From assembly GCA_030550515.1 (NCBI GenBank), contig JAUQPE010000027.1:1-64000 (forward strand): a DNA stretch of 64,000 nucleotides, written 5' to 3'. The number at the start of each line of letters is the position of its first letter. The first letter of the stretch is position 1. The notes under the pieces were generated by a model. It searched no databases. It was not told where the DNA came from and saw only the letters and a program-made list of their open reading frames with translations. Positions 9,454-18,741 of the stretch are shown in pieces. The translations under genes were made by a program, and so were the position numbers. The DNA is from Thermotogota bacterium (GTDB lineage: Bacteria; Thermotogota; Thermotogae; Thermotogales; Thermotogaceae).

Positions 9454-10764
9454 TCATTCTGATCGTCTCATCTTCTCGCCTATTTCCTCTTCGGGAATCC
9501 CGTGAACCCCGGAGAGGAATTTTATGACTTTCGCTAGGTCCCATCCCACTTCGTTCAAAGCTCTAGAAACCGAGTCGTGACCGAACACTTTTATCAGGGG
9601 AACGAGGTTCAACCCAGATTTTTGAAGGAGTTCTTCGCAGCGCTGACGGTTCACCGTGACGAGCGATATGTACGACGACAACGCTTTGCAGGAATTCAAA
9701 AGAAGCGTCAAGGATTTGAGTGTTAGGTGAACCACGATGGGAGCAAGATGGTTCGATTCCAGATTCCCCAGAGCACAGGCATGGCTTATCACCGCATCGT
9801 GTCCTAGGACCAAATGAGACAGCTGTTGAACGTAATCCAAAACCGCTGGGTTGGTTCTCTCAGGATCGATGTCCTCGATGACGGCCGGTAAGACGAGTTC
9901 CCCGATGGCCGTGTTTGGCCCACTCCCAAGGAGTCTCAGGTCGTTTGAGATTTTGTGGAGGTTTACGGCGAGGGATTTCAGCAACCCGTGGACTTCCACG
10001 AAGACGTCCCAGTTCTGCGTGGCGTCTACGAGGTTCTCCGCCTTGGAGATCTTCACCCCTGTGACGTCTCGGACTCTCTCAGCTATCCTGAGCACGTACT
10101 CCTTTGGAGCGCCTAGTCCTGTCCCAACGAGAGTACCCCCTATGTTCACGCCTCTGATCTTTTCCTCCACTTTGTGGAGTCTCCACCTGTCCCTCGTCAG
10201 CGCTTCCGCGTACGCCCCAAACTCTTGCCCCAACATGATGGGTGGGCCATCCATCAGATCAAGCCTCGCAGGTTTCCTCACACCGTAGAACTCTTTCTCT
10301 TTCTCCTGAATTTTCTCTTGTAGATTTATCACCGCTTCAACCAGTCGCCTCAACTTTGAGATGATAGCCACCTTCGCGGCCGTTGGAAACACATCGTTAG
10401 CTGTTTGGTGCAGGTTCACGTGTCTGAAAGGATCCACGAGGAGTTCTTCCCTCTTTCCACCCAGGAATTCGGACGCCCTACTTGCGATCACTTCGTTGAC
10501 GTTCACGTTCAAGAACACGTCAGCCCTACCACAGAGTGGATCCACAACCACGTGGCGCTTTAGCTCCTCCCACTCATCGCAAGCCTTCACGATCGCGTTT
10601 CCCACGCGCTCATCCAAATAACCGAGTTCCACGTTGAGGAGGGCACAGGCCTTCTTCACCATGAAGTAAGCCCAGACGAAAGTTTCATCGAATCTTTCAC
10701 CTGTCGATGGGAATTTTTCCAAGATCTTCCTCGTGTATTTACCGTAGTAGACCGCACCGTTCAC
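9454..10764 (-). CDS. aspartase/fumarase-superfamily protein paired with HydF; catalytic serine loop missing
   Basis: 436-residue protein of the aspartase/fumarase superfamily. Conserved segments are [15 protein letters not shown] (115-129), [18 protein letters not shown] (168-185) and [12 protein letters not shown] (209-220). The next conserved region, [19 protein letters not shown], is also intact. The usual signature loop with the catalytic serine (GSSxMPxKxNP) is replaced by [10 protein letters not shown] at about 297-306. The start is GTG at 10764, overlapping the hydF stop as GTGA; longer forms would run 150 bp into hydF. As I recall, aspartate ammonia-lyase genes often sit beside hydF, so a role in providing ammonia for the azadithiolate bridge of the [FeFe] cluster is possible. 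The lost serine loop makes ordinary aspartase chemistry doubtful. A regulatory, scaffolding or different lyase role is an alternative. Confidence 0.85.
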   Translation of the reverse strand: MNGAVYYGKYTRKILEKFPSTGERFDETFVWAYFMVKKACALLNVELGYLDERVGNAIVKACDEWEELKRHVVVDPLCGRADVFLNVNVNEVIASRASEFLGGKREELLVDPFRHVNLHQTANDVFPTAAKVAIISKLRRLVEAVINLQEKIQEKEKEFYGVRKPARLDLMDGPPIMLGQEFGAYAEALTRDRWRLHKVEEKIRGVNIGGTLVGTGLGAPKEYVLRIAERVRDVTGVKISKAENLVDATQNWDVFVEVHGLLKSLAVNLHKISNDLRLLGSGPNTAIGELVLPAVIEDIDPERTNPAVLDYVQQLSHLVLGHDAVISHACALGNLESNHLAPIVVHLTLKSLTLLLNSCKALSSYISLVTVNRQRCEELLQKSGLNLVPLIKVFGHDSVSRALNEVGWDLAKVIKFLSGVHGIPEEEIGEKMRRSE

Positions 10765-11975
10765 ACTCTTATCTCCTCCATGAAAGGTTTGATCACACGT
10801 TCCAAGACCCCGTGAAGGTAGGATATAACGACACCGTAATTGGTCATAGGTATGTTGAGCCTTCTCGCCATCCTCACCCTTCTCATCATGGAAGCCCTGT
10901 TCAGCACGCATCCTCCACAGTGGATTATCAGTTTGACGCCTTCCAACTCTTCCAAGTCGGGAAACTCTTTCCCAGCCACTACTCTAAATTCCAAATCAGC
11001 CCCCGTGTGGTTCACAAGCCACCTCGGGATCTTGACCCTCCCTATGTCCTCGGTGAGGGGTCTGTGGGAACAACCTTCCATGATCATCACCACGTCACCA
11101 TCTCTGAGCTCTTCGACCTTTCTCACACTCTCCACAAAGTAGCGAAGATCTCCCCTGTACCTGGATTCGACGATGGAAAAGGTGGTGAGCTCGACATCCT
11201 CTGGAACGTCGGAGACGACCTTCATTATGGCCTGAGAGTCGGTGATGACAAGCTTTGGCTTCATGCCTATTCTTTCCATCACGTACCTGAGCTCTCTCTC
11301 CTTGACAACCAAAGCGATCGCTTCTCGATCCAACACCTCCCTTATGGCGTGCACCTGCGGCATGATCAACCTCCCTTTGGGAGCTTCCAGGTCTATGGGA
11401 ACGACCAACACGACGAGATCTCCACTGTCCACGATGTCTCCAAGGTAGGGTATTTCTTCGTCGGTGGGGAGGATCTCGTGGATCGCCTTCCCTACGGTGT
11501 CGAATCCCGCTCTCTTCAGAGCGGAGACACTCAAAACTTTCGTACCAAAGTTTTCTTCGTAGATCTTTCTCAACTGGTCAACCTTTTCCTTCAAGATGTC
11601 CTGCTTGTTTATGACCACCAGGAAGGGTATTTCCATTTCTTTGAGGAGGTTCGCAACTTCTTGTTCGTACGGTGTGGGAACGTCGTCCACGACTAAGATC
11701 GCACAGTCGACCCTGTAGAGCACCCTTCGCGCCCTCTCGACCCTGAGCCGTCCAAGCTCACCGACGTCGTCGAGGCCAGGTGTGTCCACCAGCGTCACCG
11801 GACCGATCGGATAGAGTTCCATGCTCTTGAACACCGGGTCGGTGGTCGTGCCGGCGATGTCGCTCACTATGGAAACGTCTTGTCCCACGAGTGCGTTCAT
11901 GAAGGACGACTTCCCAACGTTCCGCCTTCCCACTATGGCGATGTACTTCCTGAAACCTGCGTCGGGGAGCTTCAT
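10761..11975 (-). CDS. hydF: [FeFe]-hydrogenase maturation GTPase HydF
   Basis: 404-residue scaffold protein on which the 2Fe subcluster of the [FeFe]-hydrogenase is assembled before transfer to HydA. The N-terminal GTPase domain has G1 GRRNVGKSS (17-24), G3 DTPG (64-67) and G4 NKQD (123-126). The middle dimerisation domain is present. The C-terminal domain has the iron-sulfur motif CSH (Cys302, His304) and HCGGC (Cys353, Cys356), matching the CxH...HCxxC pattern and, as I recall, the T. maritima numbering. The ATG at 11975 follows GGAAGGTGG; an upstream GTG would lie inside that site. It is the first gene of a two-gene unit with the aspartase-like gene. HydE, HydG and hydrogenase genes are elsewhere. 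Confidence 0.96.
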   Translation of the reverse strand: MKLPDAGFRKYIAIVGRRNVGKSSFMNALVGQDVSIVSDIAGTTTDPVFKSMELYPIGPVTLVDTPGLDDVGELGRLRVERARRVLYRVDCAILVVDDVPTPYEQEVANLLKEMEIPFLVVINKQDILKEKVDQLRKIYEENFGTKVLSVSALKRAGFDTVGKAIHEILPTDEEIPYLGDIVDSGDLVVLVVPIDLEAPKGRLIMPQVHAIREVLDREAIALVVKERELRYVMERIGMKPKLVITDSQAIMKVVSDVPEDVELTTFSIVESRYRGDLRYFVESVRKVEELRDGDVVMIMEGCSHRPLTEDIGRVKIPRWLVNHTGADLEFRVVAGKEFPDLEELEGVKLIIHCGGCVLNRASMMRRVRMARRLNIPMTNYGVVISYLHGVLERVIKPFMEEIRV

Positions 11976-12003
11976 AACTACCACCTTCCAAAAAAGAAAA
12001 ATT

Positions 12004-12062
12004 CCCCTCCAGAAACGCCGAGGGGACTGACCCCCCTCGGTGTCAGGTGTTCCCCTCCACCT
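12004..12062 (-). promoter_or_regulatory. structured hydF leader with competing hairpins
   Basis: Read on the minus strand, the hydF leader has a hairpin AGGTG/CACCT with loop GAGGGGAA (12045-12062). It is followed by a perfect 8-bp stem CCGAGGGG/CCCCTCGG (12018-12040, loop 12026-12032) and then another GGAGGGGAA at 12002-12010. Three GAGGGG copies can compete for the single CCCCTC arm, and CTGAC at 12042-12046 can pair with GTCAG in the second loop. This is what an alternative-fold regulatory leader would look like. It matches no riboswitch class I can recognise. A simple stable leader or old terminator is the alternative. Confidence 0.45.
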
Positions 12063-12081
12063 CAGACAGGGCTCATATGAA

Positions 12082-12110
12082 ATTGTACTTCAAGCTGCGA
12101 ATCAGTTCAG
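12082..12110 (-). promoter_or_regulatory. possible hydF promoter
   Basis: On the minus strand, TACAAT (12082-12087) is one base off the -10 consensus and lies 17 bp from CTGAAC (12105-12110), a weak -35. It would start transcription just ahead of the structured leader. The rest of the 270-bp gap between hydF and the cupin gene (12111-12247) shows no gene and no clear terminator for the upstream operon. Confidence 0.35.
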
Positions 12111-12247
12111 CCTACTGTTTTTTTCAAACGTTTTGAGATTTTCTGTACTCTCCTTTGCGATCTCGTTCTAGATACCCTCGCACCTCACAAAAGGGATGAA
12201 CGAGAGGGAATAAGGAGAACGCACAAAAGTCAGAGCCTTCCAGCCCC

Positions 12248-12778
12248 TTACCTCAACACGTACCCTGTTTCCGTTTTGAAAACCCTCTTCTTGAACCCTT
12301 CCCTTTCGATCGTTTCGTAGTCGTGACCTGCGTGTGCAGGGTACACGGCGAAGAAGACCAAAGGTTCATCCGAGACGTTCACCGTCCTGTGGGCCCAGTA
12401 CGGGGGAATGTACACGACGCTGCTGGGAGTCATCTCGACCGCTTCGAAATCTCCTTCTTTTGTCTGACAGAGTATGAGGCCCTTACCTTGAAGACCCAGG
12501 TAGACCTCCGCTGTCCCTTCGACTACGTGGTAGTGACCTTTCGTCATGAAGTACTCTCCCTTCACATCCCCAGGATACAGGATAGTCACAAGAAACATCA
12601 GCTCTCCCTCTGCTTCGGGGATGGGTGCTTCGAAAACTTCGTACACGACAGGATTTTCCGATTCCAATGTTGGATCGACTGCCTGAAAGATCCCCATGAT
12701 GTCCCGATACCGTCTCACAATTCGCCTCCCTTTGAAATCTATTTCCCGTCCTTTGAACGACACCACAAAAGGTTTCAT
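12248..12778 (-). CDS. cupin-type phosphoglucose isomerase
   Basis: 176-residue cupin protein of the archaeal-type phosphoglucose isomerase family, which interconverts glucose 6-phosphate and fructose 6-phosphate using a bound metal. Metal ligands are His82 and His84 in KGHYH, Glu91 and His130 in YWAHRTV; the 82/84/91/130 spacing equals that of the Pyrococcus furiosus enzyme (88/90/97/136). The segment YPGDVKGEYFMTKGHYH is characteristic. The ATG at 12778 follows GAGGTGA. It is the last gene of the ten-gene sugar operon, so it may isomerise the phosphosugar made by that pathway rather than serve general glycolysis. Cupin isomerases are unusual in bacteria, and transfer from archaea is plausible. 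Another aldose-ketose phosphate substrate cannot be excluded. Confidence 0.85.
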   Translation of the reverse strand: MKPFVVSFKGREIDFKGRRIVRRYRDIMGIFQAVDPTLESENPVVYEVFEAPIPEAEGELMFLVTILYPGDVKGEYFMTKGHYHVVEGTAEVYLGLQGKGLILCQTKEGDFEAVEMTPSSVVYIPPYWAHRTVNVSDEPLVFFAVYPAHAGHDYETIEREGFKKRVFKTETGYVLR

Positions 12779-12806
12779 CGTCTTTCACCTCACGTTCCAT
12801 GGTCTG

Positions 12807-14246
12807 TCAAAAATCGATCCGCACGTGTTTAAGTCTCAAGTACTCATCGTAGACATGGTGGGAGTTCTCCACGCCAAAACCACTCTGTTTCCATCCCCCG
12901 TAAGGGTAGGCGAACTCTCCACCCGCCACGTTGTTCACACCCACGGTGCCCGCTTCTATCATGAGAGCTGCTTTCATGGCCTTCTTCAGGTCTTTCGTGT
13001 ACACGTAAGCCACCAAACCGTACTCGGTGTCGTTGGCTTTCTCTATTGCTTCTTCGAACGTTTTGAACTTCATGATCGGAGCTGTGGGGCCGAACACCTC
13101 ATTCTTCACCACTTTCATCGTGTGATCCGTGTTCACAAGCACGGTGGGTTCGAAGAAGTAGCCTTTTTCGTACTCCGCTCCTTCCGGCTTCTTTCCACCG
13201 TACAACACCTCTGCACCTTTGCTGACGGCCTCCTCGACGTACTCTTTGACCCTCTCCCATCCTTCCTTAGTCGTGAGGGGACCCATTTCCACGTCCTCAC
13301 GGAGGCCGTTGCCGACCTTGATCTTCTTCGTCTCTTCCACGAACAAATCCACGAAGTCTCTATAAACGGACTCGTGGACGTATATCCTGTTCACGGCGTT
13401 ACACACCTGTCCCGCGTTTCTGAAGGCCCTTCTCACAGCCCCTTTGACGGCCTCTTCGATATCGGCGTCTTCGAAGACTATCAACGGGCAGTTTCCACCG
13501 AGTTCCAAAGTTAGTTTCTTCACGGTATCTGCTGCGGACTTCATGATCTTCTTTCCCGCGCCCGTGCTACCGGTGAAAGCAATTTTTGCGATCAAGGGAT
13601 GTTCTACCAAGACTTTTCCGACTTCCTCAACACCACCTGTGACGACGTTCAACACGCCGTTGGGTACACCGGCTTCAAGAAAGCACTCAACCAACTTGAT
13701 CGTGGACAGGGGAGTGTAGTGAGAGGGTTTTGCAACCACCGTGCAACCCGTGGCAAGTGCAGGTCCCAGCTTCCACGCGAGCAAGAGCAAAGGATAATTC
13801 CAAGGAACGATGGCAGAGACCACACCTACCGGTTGTTTCACAACGAGACTGAGTCTGTCGACCTTGTCCGTAGGATACGTTTCTCCAAGTATCCTGAGTA
13901 CCCCTTCCGCGAAGTACTCCATGGAATCGAGGGAGGCCTTCACCTCTTCCTTCGCTTCGCGAAGGGTCTTCCCGTTTTCCAGGGTGAGGATCCTGGCGAT
14001 TTCATCAGCCCTGTCTCGTGCAATCTTCACCGCTTTTTTCATCATCTCTGCTCTCTTAGACGGAGGGGTGGTGCTCCACACCTTGAAAGCTCTGTGGGCA
14101 GCCTTCACAGCCTCTTCTGCTTCCTCTGAACTCAAACTCGGAACGACCCCGACGATTTCCTCGACGTTTGCTGGGTTCCTCACCTCGATAACTCTCCCCG
14201 TCTTCGATTCCACAAATCCTCCATCGATGATGCATTTCAGAAACAC
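12807..14246 (-). CDS. NAD(P)-dependent aldehyde dehydrogenase
   Basis: 479-residue aldehyde dehydrogenase superfamily enzyme. It has the cofactor region PWNYPLLL with AKPSHYTPLS, the GSTGAG turn, the catalytic Glu in ELGGNCP and the nucleophilic Cys in NAGQVCNA. The C-terminal motif NEVFGPTAPI is also present. It most resembles glycolaldehyde/lactaldehyde or semialdehyde dehydrogenases, but substrate cannot be read from sequence. The GTG at 14246 is supported by GGAGGGA six bases upstream. It lies between the GntR/UTRA regulator and the cupin isomerase in the sugar operon, so it may oxidise an aldehyde fragment released during breakdown of the transported sugar or polyol (inference). Confidence 0.9.
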   Translation of the reverse strand: MFLKCIIDGGFVESKTGRVIEVRNPANVEEIVGVVPSLSSEEAEEAVKAAHRAFKVWSTTPPSKRAEMMKKAVKIARDRADEIARILTLENGKTLREAKEEVKASLDSMEYFAEGVLRILGETYPTDKVDRLSLVVKQPVGVVSAIVPWNYPLLLLAWKLGPALATGCTVVAKPSHYTPLSTIKLVECFLEAGVPNGVLNVVTGGVEEVGKVLVEHPLIAKIAFTGSTGAGKKIMKSAADTVKKLTLELGGNCPLIVFEDADIEEAVKGAVRRAFRNAGQVCNAVNRIYVHESVYRDFVDLFVEETKKIKVGNGLREDVEMGPLTTKEGWERVKEYVEEAVSKGAEVLYGGKKPEGAEYEKGYFFEPTVLVNTDHTMKVVKNEVFGPTAPIMKFKTFEEAIEKANDTEYGLVAYVYTKDLKKAMKAALMIEAGTVGVNNVAGGEFAYPYGGWKQSGFGVENSHHVYDEYLRLKHVRIDF

Positions 14247-14261
14247 GAGCGATCCCTCCTT

Positions 14262-15101
14262 TCACGTGTAAGATTCGTACTGCTTTGTGAAGAACTTTGT
14301 GAGTTTCGAAAGACCGTAGAGGGTAGAATTTATCTCCTTGCTGTCCATCAACGTTCTGAAGAGCCTCGTGATGAACCTCGTTCGGTCTGCTCTGTGTTTC
14401 GCCTCGTAATATTCCACGGGTACGTTCCCTTCGGTGTAGGTGATACTTCTCAGGAACAACAGGGGATCTCCCTTCTTGACCTTGAGCAGACGCGCGTCTT
14501 GGGCATCCGCTGGTATCGCCTCTATCGTCCTCTCACCCCAGATGAGTCTTATCCCGTACTTCTTCTCCAAAACCTCGTAAAGGGACTGGTTTTCCAGGTC
14601 CTCTTCCATCAACCCCGGACAGAGAGCTTTCGGAATGAAAGTGACCACGGTCAGTATTGGTTCCTCGTTTATGAACCTCAACCTGTGGATTTTCATCACC
14701 TCGTCGCCTGTCTTGAGGTTCAAGTAATAGGCAAGGAGTTCATCGGCAGGCACCACTTCCCTGGAAAGGAGCTTTGTCTTTGGCTGCAATCCTTGCGCCT
14801 TCATGTCGGCATAGAATCCTGTGAGCCTGGACATGAGGTACTCGTCTATCTTCGGTCTGACGACGATGGTACCCTTTCCTCTCTGACGCTCGATCAATCC
14901 CCTGTTCACCAAGTTACCCAGGGCCTGTCTGATGACGCTTCTACTCACCTTAAACATCTCGCAGAGTTCCTTCTCGCTCGGCAACACATCGCCGGGTTTC
15001 ATCTGCTCCGTGATCCACCTGTAGAGGATCTCCTCCACCTGATGGTAAAGGGGAACTGGCGAATCCTTTCGCAGAGAGAAACCTTCTAGTGAGTCTCTCA
15101 C
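14262..15101 (-). CDS. GntR/HutC-family regulator with UTRA ligand-binding domain
   Basis: 279-residue repressor. The N-terminal winged helix (about residues 12-80) has VPLYHQVEEILYRWI, the LPSEKELCEMFKVSRSVIRQ recognition helix region and RGKGTIVV at the wing. The rest is a UTRA domain of the kind that senses phosphosugars or related small molecules. The GTG at 15101 overlaps the kinase stop (GTGA) and is preceded by AAGGAGG, so it is co-translated with the kinase. It most likely controls its own ten-gene operon, with an operator near the promoter at 23279-23308. Confidence 0.9.
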   Translation of the reverse strand: MRDSLEGFSLRKDSPVPLYHQVEEILYRWITEQMKPGDVLPSEKELCEMFKVSRSVIRQALGNLVNRGLIERQRGKGTIVVRPKIDEYLMSRLTGFYADMKAQGLQPKTKLLSREVVPADELLAYYLNLKTGDEVMKIHRLRFINEEPILTVVTFIPKALCPGLMEEDLENQSLYEVLEKKYGIRLIWGERTIEAIPADAQDARLLKVKKGDPLLFLRSITYTEGNVPVEYYEAKHRADRTRFITRLFRTLMDSKEINSTLYGLSKLTKFFTKQYESYT

Positions 15102-16639
15102 TCTATCGCCTCCTTAAAGAACCTTTGAAACATCTCGTTGACTTTCTCCAAGAGTTCTCTGTAGAAGCCCTTGTATTTGCTGTAAATTCTCATCCACTCT
15201 TCACAAGGTTCTGTCAAGCTCGTGAAACTCACGCTCTTTCTGATGGTTTCTCTCAAATCTTTGAAGAGCCCCACTCCGAATCCCGCCAACACAGCCGAAC
15301 CGAAGACCGCCCCTTCCGTCCTGTTCACCCTGTAATACGGTAGCTCCAAGACGCTGGCCTTTATCCCGTTCCAAAGCTCGCTCCTTGATCCACCACCGAC
15401 GACAACTGCGTGCTTGAAACTCACCTCTGGAAACATCTCCCTTATGACGTCCAAGTAAAAACCGTACTCGTACGCGATGCCTTCGAGGATGGACCTGTAA
15501 AAGTGTGCCCTACTGTGCCCCCAGTTGAATCCAAACCAAACTCCTCTCAAGTGAGGTTGGCTCGGGCAAACCCTTCCACCTAAGTGTGGGATGAACACCA
15601 CACCATCCGCACCCGCTGGTACTCTTTTCGCTTCTTCGTTCAAGACCTCGTAGGGATCCACCCCCATGAGTCTCGCCACATCCCTCTCAGGAGAAGCGAA
15701 CTCGTCTCTGAACCACCTCAAATTCTGTCCCCCACCGTTGATGAAGGCGATTGCGTACCAGATGTCGGGAAAAACGGTGTGAGCCATGAAGAGGGTCCTG
15801 TACCTGGTGTCCGGTTTGTACTCGTCTACCGTTATGGCGAGTACGGAAGCTGTGCCGGCGGAGTCGAACAGAACGAACGGATCGACTACCCCTGCTCCAA
15901 GCATCGCAGCTGCTTGATCTCCACAACCTGCCACGATTGGCGTTCCTTCCAACAATCCCGTACTCTCCGAGGCCTCCTTTGAAATCCTCCCCACCACATC
16001 CCACGGCCTCACAATCCTGGGGAGTTTCTCCGTGGGTATCCCGAACAACCGACAGAGGTCTTCGTCCCATGTGTTCTTCTCTATATCACACAAATTCGAG
16101 AAGTGGATGTAAGTGTAATCGATGAAGACATCTTTCACCTGCAAGTTTCCGAGCTTTGAAGCCACGTACACAGCGGGGACCACAAACTTTTCCATCTTCT
16201 CGAAAAGAGATGGCATTTCTTCTTTCCACCGAAGGATCTTCGGTCCGTGCGAGTAAGTTGGAGGCCCTCCCGCCTTCCTGATCACAAGGTCCACGTACTT
16301 GTACATCTTCTCGATGTAAGGCGAACACCGGGTGTCAAGCCACGAATCAAAAGGCATAACGGGCTCCAGATGCCTGTCCACCGCCCCTAGTCCAGACATT
16401 TGACCATCGAAGGCCACAGCCACGATTCTTTTGGGATCCACCGATGCCTTCTCCAAACATTTTTTCATGCAATCGGTGGCTATGTTCAAAATCTCGTTCA
16501 AGTCTTGCTCGGCCCAACCCGGCCTTGGCTGATAGAGTGGGACTTCTGAAAAAGCGTCGGCCACCAGCTTGCCCTCTTCATCGAACAAGGCTGCTTTTAT
16601 GTTCGTCGTACCGAGGTCGACCCCCATCACGTAGTACAT
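15098..16639 (-). CDS. FGGY-family sugar kinase, xylulokinase-like
   Basis: 513-residue FGGY kinase. It has the N-terminal ATP-binding loop GVDLGTTNIKAALFDEEGK, the FGGY catalytic-aspartate region AGCGDQAAAMLGAG and FDSAGTASV, and the C-terminal adenosine motif VVVGGGSRSELWNGIKA. Overall it resembles xylulokinase and related ketose or polyol kinases. The ATG at 16639 lies one base after the preceding stop. It follows a zinc dehydrogenase in the same operon, which would suit oxidation of a polyol to a ketose and then phosphorylation. The exact sugar is unknown. Confidence 0.87.
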   Translation of the reverse strand: MYYVMGVDLGTTNIKAALFDEEGKLVADAFSEVPLYQPRPGWAEQDLNEILNIATDCMKKCLEKASVDPKRIVAVAFDGQMSGLGAVDRHLEPVMPFDSWLDTRCSPYIEKMYKYVDLVIRKAGGPPTYSHGPKILRWKEEMPSLFEKMEKFVVPAVYVASKLGNLQVKDVFIDYTYIHFSNLCDIEKNTWDEDLCRLFGIPTEKLPRIVRPWDVVGRISKEASESTGLLEGTPIVAGCGDQAAAMLGAGVVDPFVLFDSAGTASVLAITVDEYKPDTRYRTLFMAHTVFPDIWYAIAFINGGGQNLRWFRDEFASPERDVARLMGVDPYEVLNEEAKRVPAGADGVVFIPHLGGRVCPSQPHLRGVWFGFNWGHSRAHFYRSILEGIAYEYGFYLDVIREMFPEVSFKHAVVVGGGSRSELWNGIKASVLELPYYRVNRTEGAVFGSAVLAGFGVGLFKDLRETIRKSVSFTSLTEPCEEWMRIYSKYKGFYRELLEKVNEMFQRFFKEAIE

Positions 16640-16640
16640 C

Positions 16641-17708
16641 CTATCCCCCCTGTTGGTTGAGCACCACAACCTTCAATTCCTTCCCTGCAGCGAGTCTCTC
16701 GAAGGCATTTGGAAGCTCCTCAAGCGTTACAAAGGAGGAGACAAGCCTTATCAATTTTTCTCTCAAGTCTTCCCTGTGTACGACCATGTTGAGGGCTCTT
16801 CGGTAGTACTCGACGTCTGCACCTGTCGTACCCGTCAGCGTGATTTGGTTGTAATGGATCACGTTCGTGTTCAATGTGGGGAAGGGTGTCCCCTTCGGTA
16901 ATCCCGCAAAGAAACTCACTCTCCCGAGTTTTGAGACAAGTTCAAGAGCTTGAGCTTGCGCTTCGGGAACAGGAACGCTCACTATTACCACGTCGAACCC
17001 CTTCCCATCCGTTAGATCCTTTTTCAAGATGTTGAGATCCTGCTTTTGAGGATTGATCCCAAGGTTGACACCGAGTTCCATCGCCACTTCAAGTCTCTGT
17101 TCGTTTGGATCGATCACGACTACCAGCGATGCCCCCATCATCCTTGCAGAGAGTGCGTTCAAGATACCCATGAAGCCAGCCCCAAACACGAGTACCCTGT
17201 CTCCAGGTTCCAAACCGAGGTTGCTCAAATTGTACAGGCAAGTCGAGAGAGGTTCCACCAGTGGAACCACTCCCTCCGGTACCGCCGCCGTCAACTTCAA
17301 CACGTTTCCCTGTTCGAAGGCTTTTCGCGGGACAAACATGTATTCGGCAAAGGCACCATCGATGGTGATGCCAAAAGCATCGTAGTCCGCGCACAAGTTG
17401 TATTTCCCCATCAGGCAATACTCGCACTTCCCACACCCCAGGTTAGGGGCCACGAAGACCCGGGTACCAACGGGGAAATCCTCTTCGTAGGACCTCGATA
17501 CCTCCACGATCTCACCGAAGATTTCGTGCCCCAAAACCCTTCTATCTCCCTCCCTTATCTTGAAGTGTCCACTCTTGAATATCTTCACGTCGGTGGCACA
17601 AACGGCACTGGAGATAACCTTGATGATCGCTCCTTCACCTTTGAGTGTGGGTAAAGGAACGTCTTCAAGACCCACTCGACCCACCCCGTTGAAGACAAAG
17701 GCCTTCAT
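16641..17708 (-). CDS. zinc-dependent medium-chain dehydrogenase, polyol/threonine dehydrogenase-like
   Basis: 355-residue MDR-family enzyme. Catalytic-zinc ligands are in VCATDVKIF and GHEIFGE, and structural-zinc cysteines in GCGKCEYCLMGKYNLC. The Rossmann glycines are in VFGAGFMGIL, followed by VVIDPNEQR; an acidic residue there favours NAD. This type oxidises secondary alcohols such as sorbitol, xylitol or threonine. Its ATG at 17708 directly abuts the Gfo/Idh stop at 17709. In this operon it may make the ketose that the FGGY kinase then phosphorylates (inference). Confidence 0.9.
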   Translation of the reverse strand: MKAFVFNGVGRVGLEDVPLPTLKGEGAIIKVISSAVCATDVKIFKSGHFKIREGDRRVLGHEIFGEIVEVSRSYEEDFPVGTRVFVAPNLGCGKCEYCLMGKYNLCADYDAFGITIDGAFAEYMFVPRKAFEQGNVLKLTAAVPEGVVPLVEPLSTCLYNLSNLGLEPGDRVLVFGAGFMGILNALSARMMGASLVVVIDPNEQRLEVAMELGVNLGINPQKQDLNILKKDLTDGKGFDVVIVSVPVPEAQAQALELVSKLGRVSFFAGLPKGTPFPTLNTNVIHYNQITLTGTTGADVEYYRRALNMVVHREDLREKLIRLVSSFVTLEELPNAFERLAAGKELKVVVLNQQGG

Positions 17709-18728
17709 TCATCCCACCTCTTCTATCCTCACGGGCCTTCCTTCTTGGATCGATTTGTTCGCAGCGAGAACCGCTTTCATCGCTTCGATTCCATCCGAGA
17801 TACCCGGAGAGGGTTCTCCGTCGTTCAAAATGCTGTCGATGAAACTCTCTATTTCTAGGACATACGCTTCTTTGAAACGCTCCGGCCAAGAGCTGACGGT
17901 TTTTCGAATGGCCCTCTTCGTCGTTTCACAGAAGAGAACGGATTGAAAGTTCTGTACGTCACCGATGGTGAGAAGACCTTTTGTACCGAGTATCTCTACC
18001 CTTGCATCGTAACCGTATTCGACCGGACAACTACCTTCTATTACCCCGATCACATCGTTCTTCAACACGAAGTTGACAATCGCGGTGTCGTAGAAGTCTG
18101 GGTATTTTTCTGCAATCTCTATAGCTTTTCTCACCTTACCGTATGCGAACACTTCCTCAAACTCGGATCCGCACAACCACCTCACGCTGTCGAAGTCGTG
18201 ACTGTTCACCTCTGCAAGAAATCCGTTGCTCTTTTTCACATCCCAAGCCCATTCGGGAGGAAGTCCAGGACCTCGGGTGATACTCCTTATGGACATTATA
18301 TCCCCCAACAGCCCGTTCTCTATGATTTCCTTAGCCTCTCTGAAGGCAGGATCGAACCTCCTCATGAAACCTATTTGAAATTTCACCTTATTTTTCTCAC
18401 AAATTTTCTTTATATTGAATGCCTCTTCGAGGGTTATTGCGAGAGGTTTTTCACAGAAAACGTGTTTTTTCCTCTCCATGAAATAAACAGCTATATCGTG
18501 GTGGGTGAAAGTGGGAGTGGTTATGACCACCGCGTGGACATTTGGATCTTCACCCACTTCCTCCACGCTGGAGAAACACCTTATCCCGTACTCGTCAGCA
18601 ACTTTTTTTGCGAGATCCGCATTCTTATCGACGATCCCAACAACTCTTGCTTTCGGTACCCTCTTCATGATGTTGGTGGTGTGGAGGACTCCCACTCTTC
18701 CTGCTCCTATCACGCAGACATTCACCAT
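17709..18728 (-). CDS. Gfo/Idh/MocA-family oxidoreductase, inositol dehydrogenase-like
   Basis: 339-residue protein with an N-terminal Rossmann fold (VIGAGRVGVLHT) and the family's EKPLAI motif, where the lysine is catalytic. A C-terminal substrate domain contains NSHDFDSVRWL, with the His/Asp expected near the substrate. It resembles myo-inositol 2-dehydrogenases and other sugar dehydrogenases. The ATG at 18728 is preceded by GAGGAGG. It comes just after the permease gene (13 bp) and before the zinc dehydrogenase, so the operon encodes three or four separate dehydrogenases. This suggests a multi-step oxidation and reduction route for an unusual sugar or cyclitol. Confidence 0.9.
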   Translation of the reverse strand: MVNVCVIGAGRVGVLHTTNIMKRVPKARVVGIVDKNADLAKKVADEYGIRCFSSVEEVGEDPNVHAVVITTPTFTHHDIAVYFMERKKHVFCEKPLAITLEEAFNIKKICEKNKVKFQIGFMRRFDPAFREAKEIIENGLLGDIMSIRSITRGPGLPPEWAWDVKKSNGFLAEVNSHDFDSVRWLCGSEFEEVFAYGKVRKAIEIAEKYPDFYDTAIVNFVLKNDVIGVIEGSCPVEYGYDARVEILGTKGLLTIGDVQNFQSVLFCETTKRAIRKTVSSWPERFKEAYVLEIESFIDSILNDGEPSPGISDGIEAMKAVLAANKSIQEGRPVRIEEVG

Positions 18729-18741
18729 CACTGTTCCCTCC

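Noticed and set aside
12018-12040. Hairpin upstream of hydF as a terminator for the sugar operon
   Set aside because: Read in the operon's direction, the T-run begins only about 16 bases after the stem, too far for an intrinsic terminator; a leader role is more likely.
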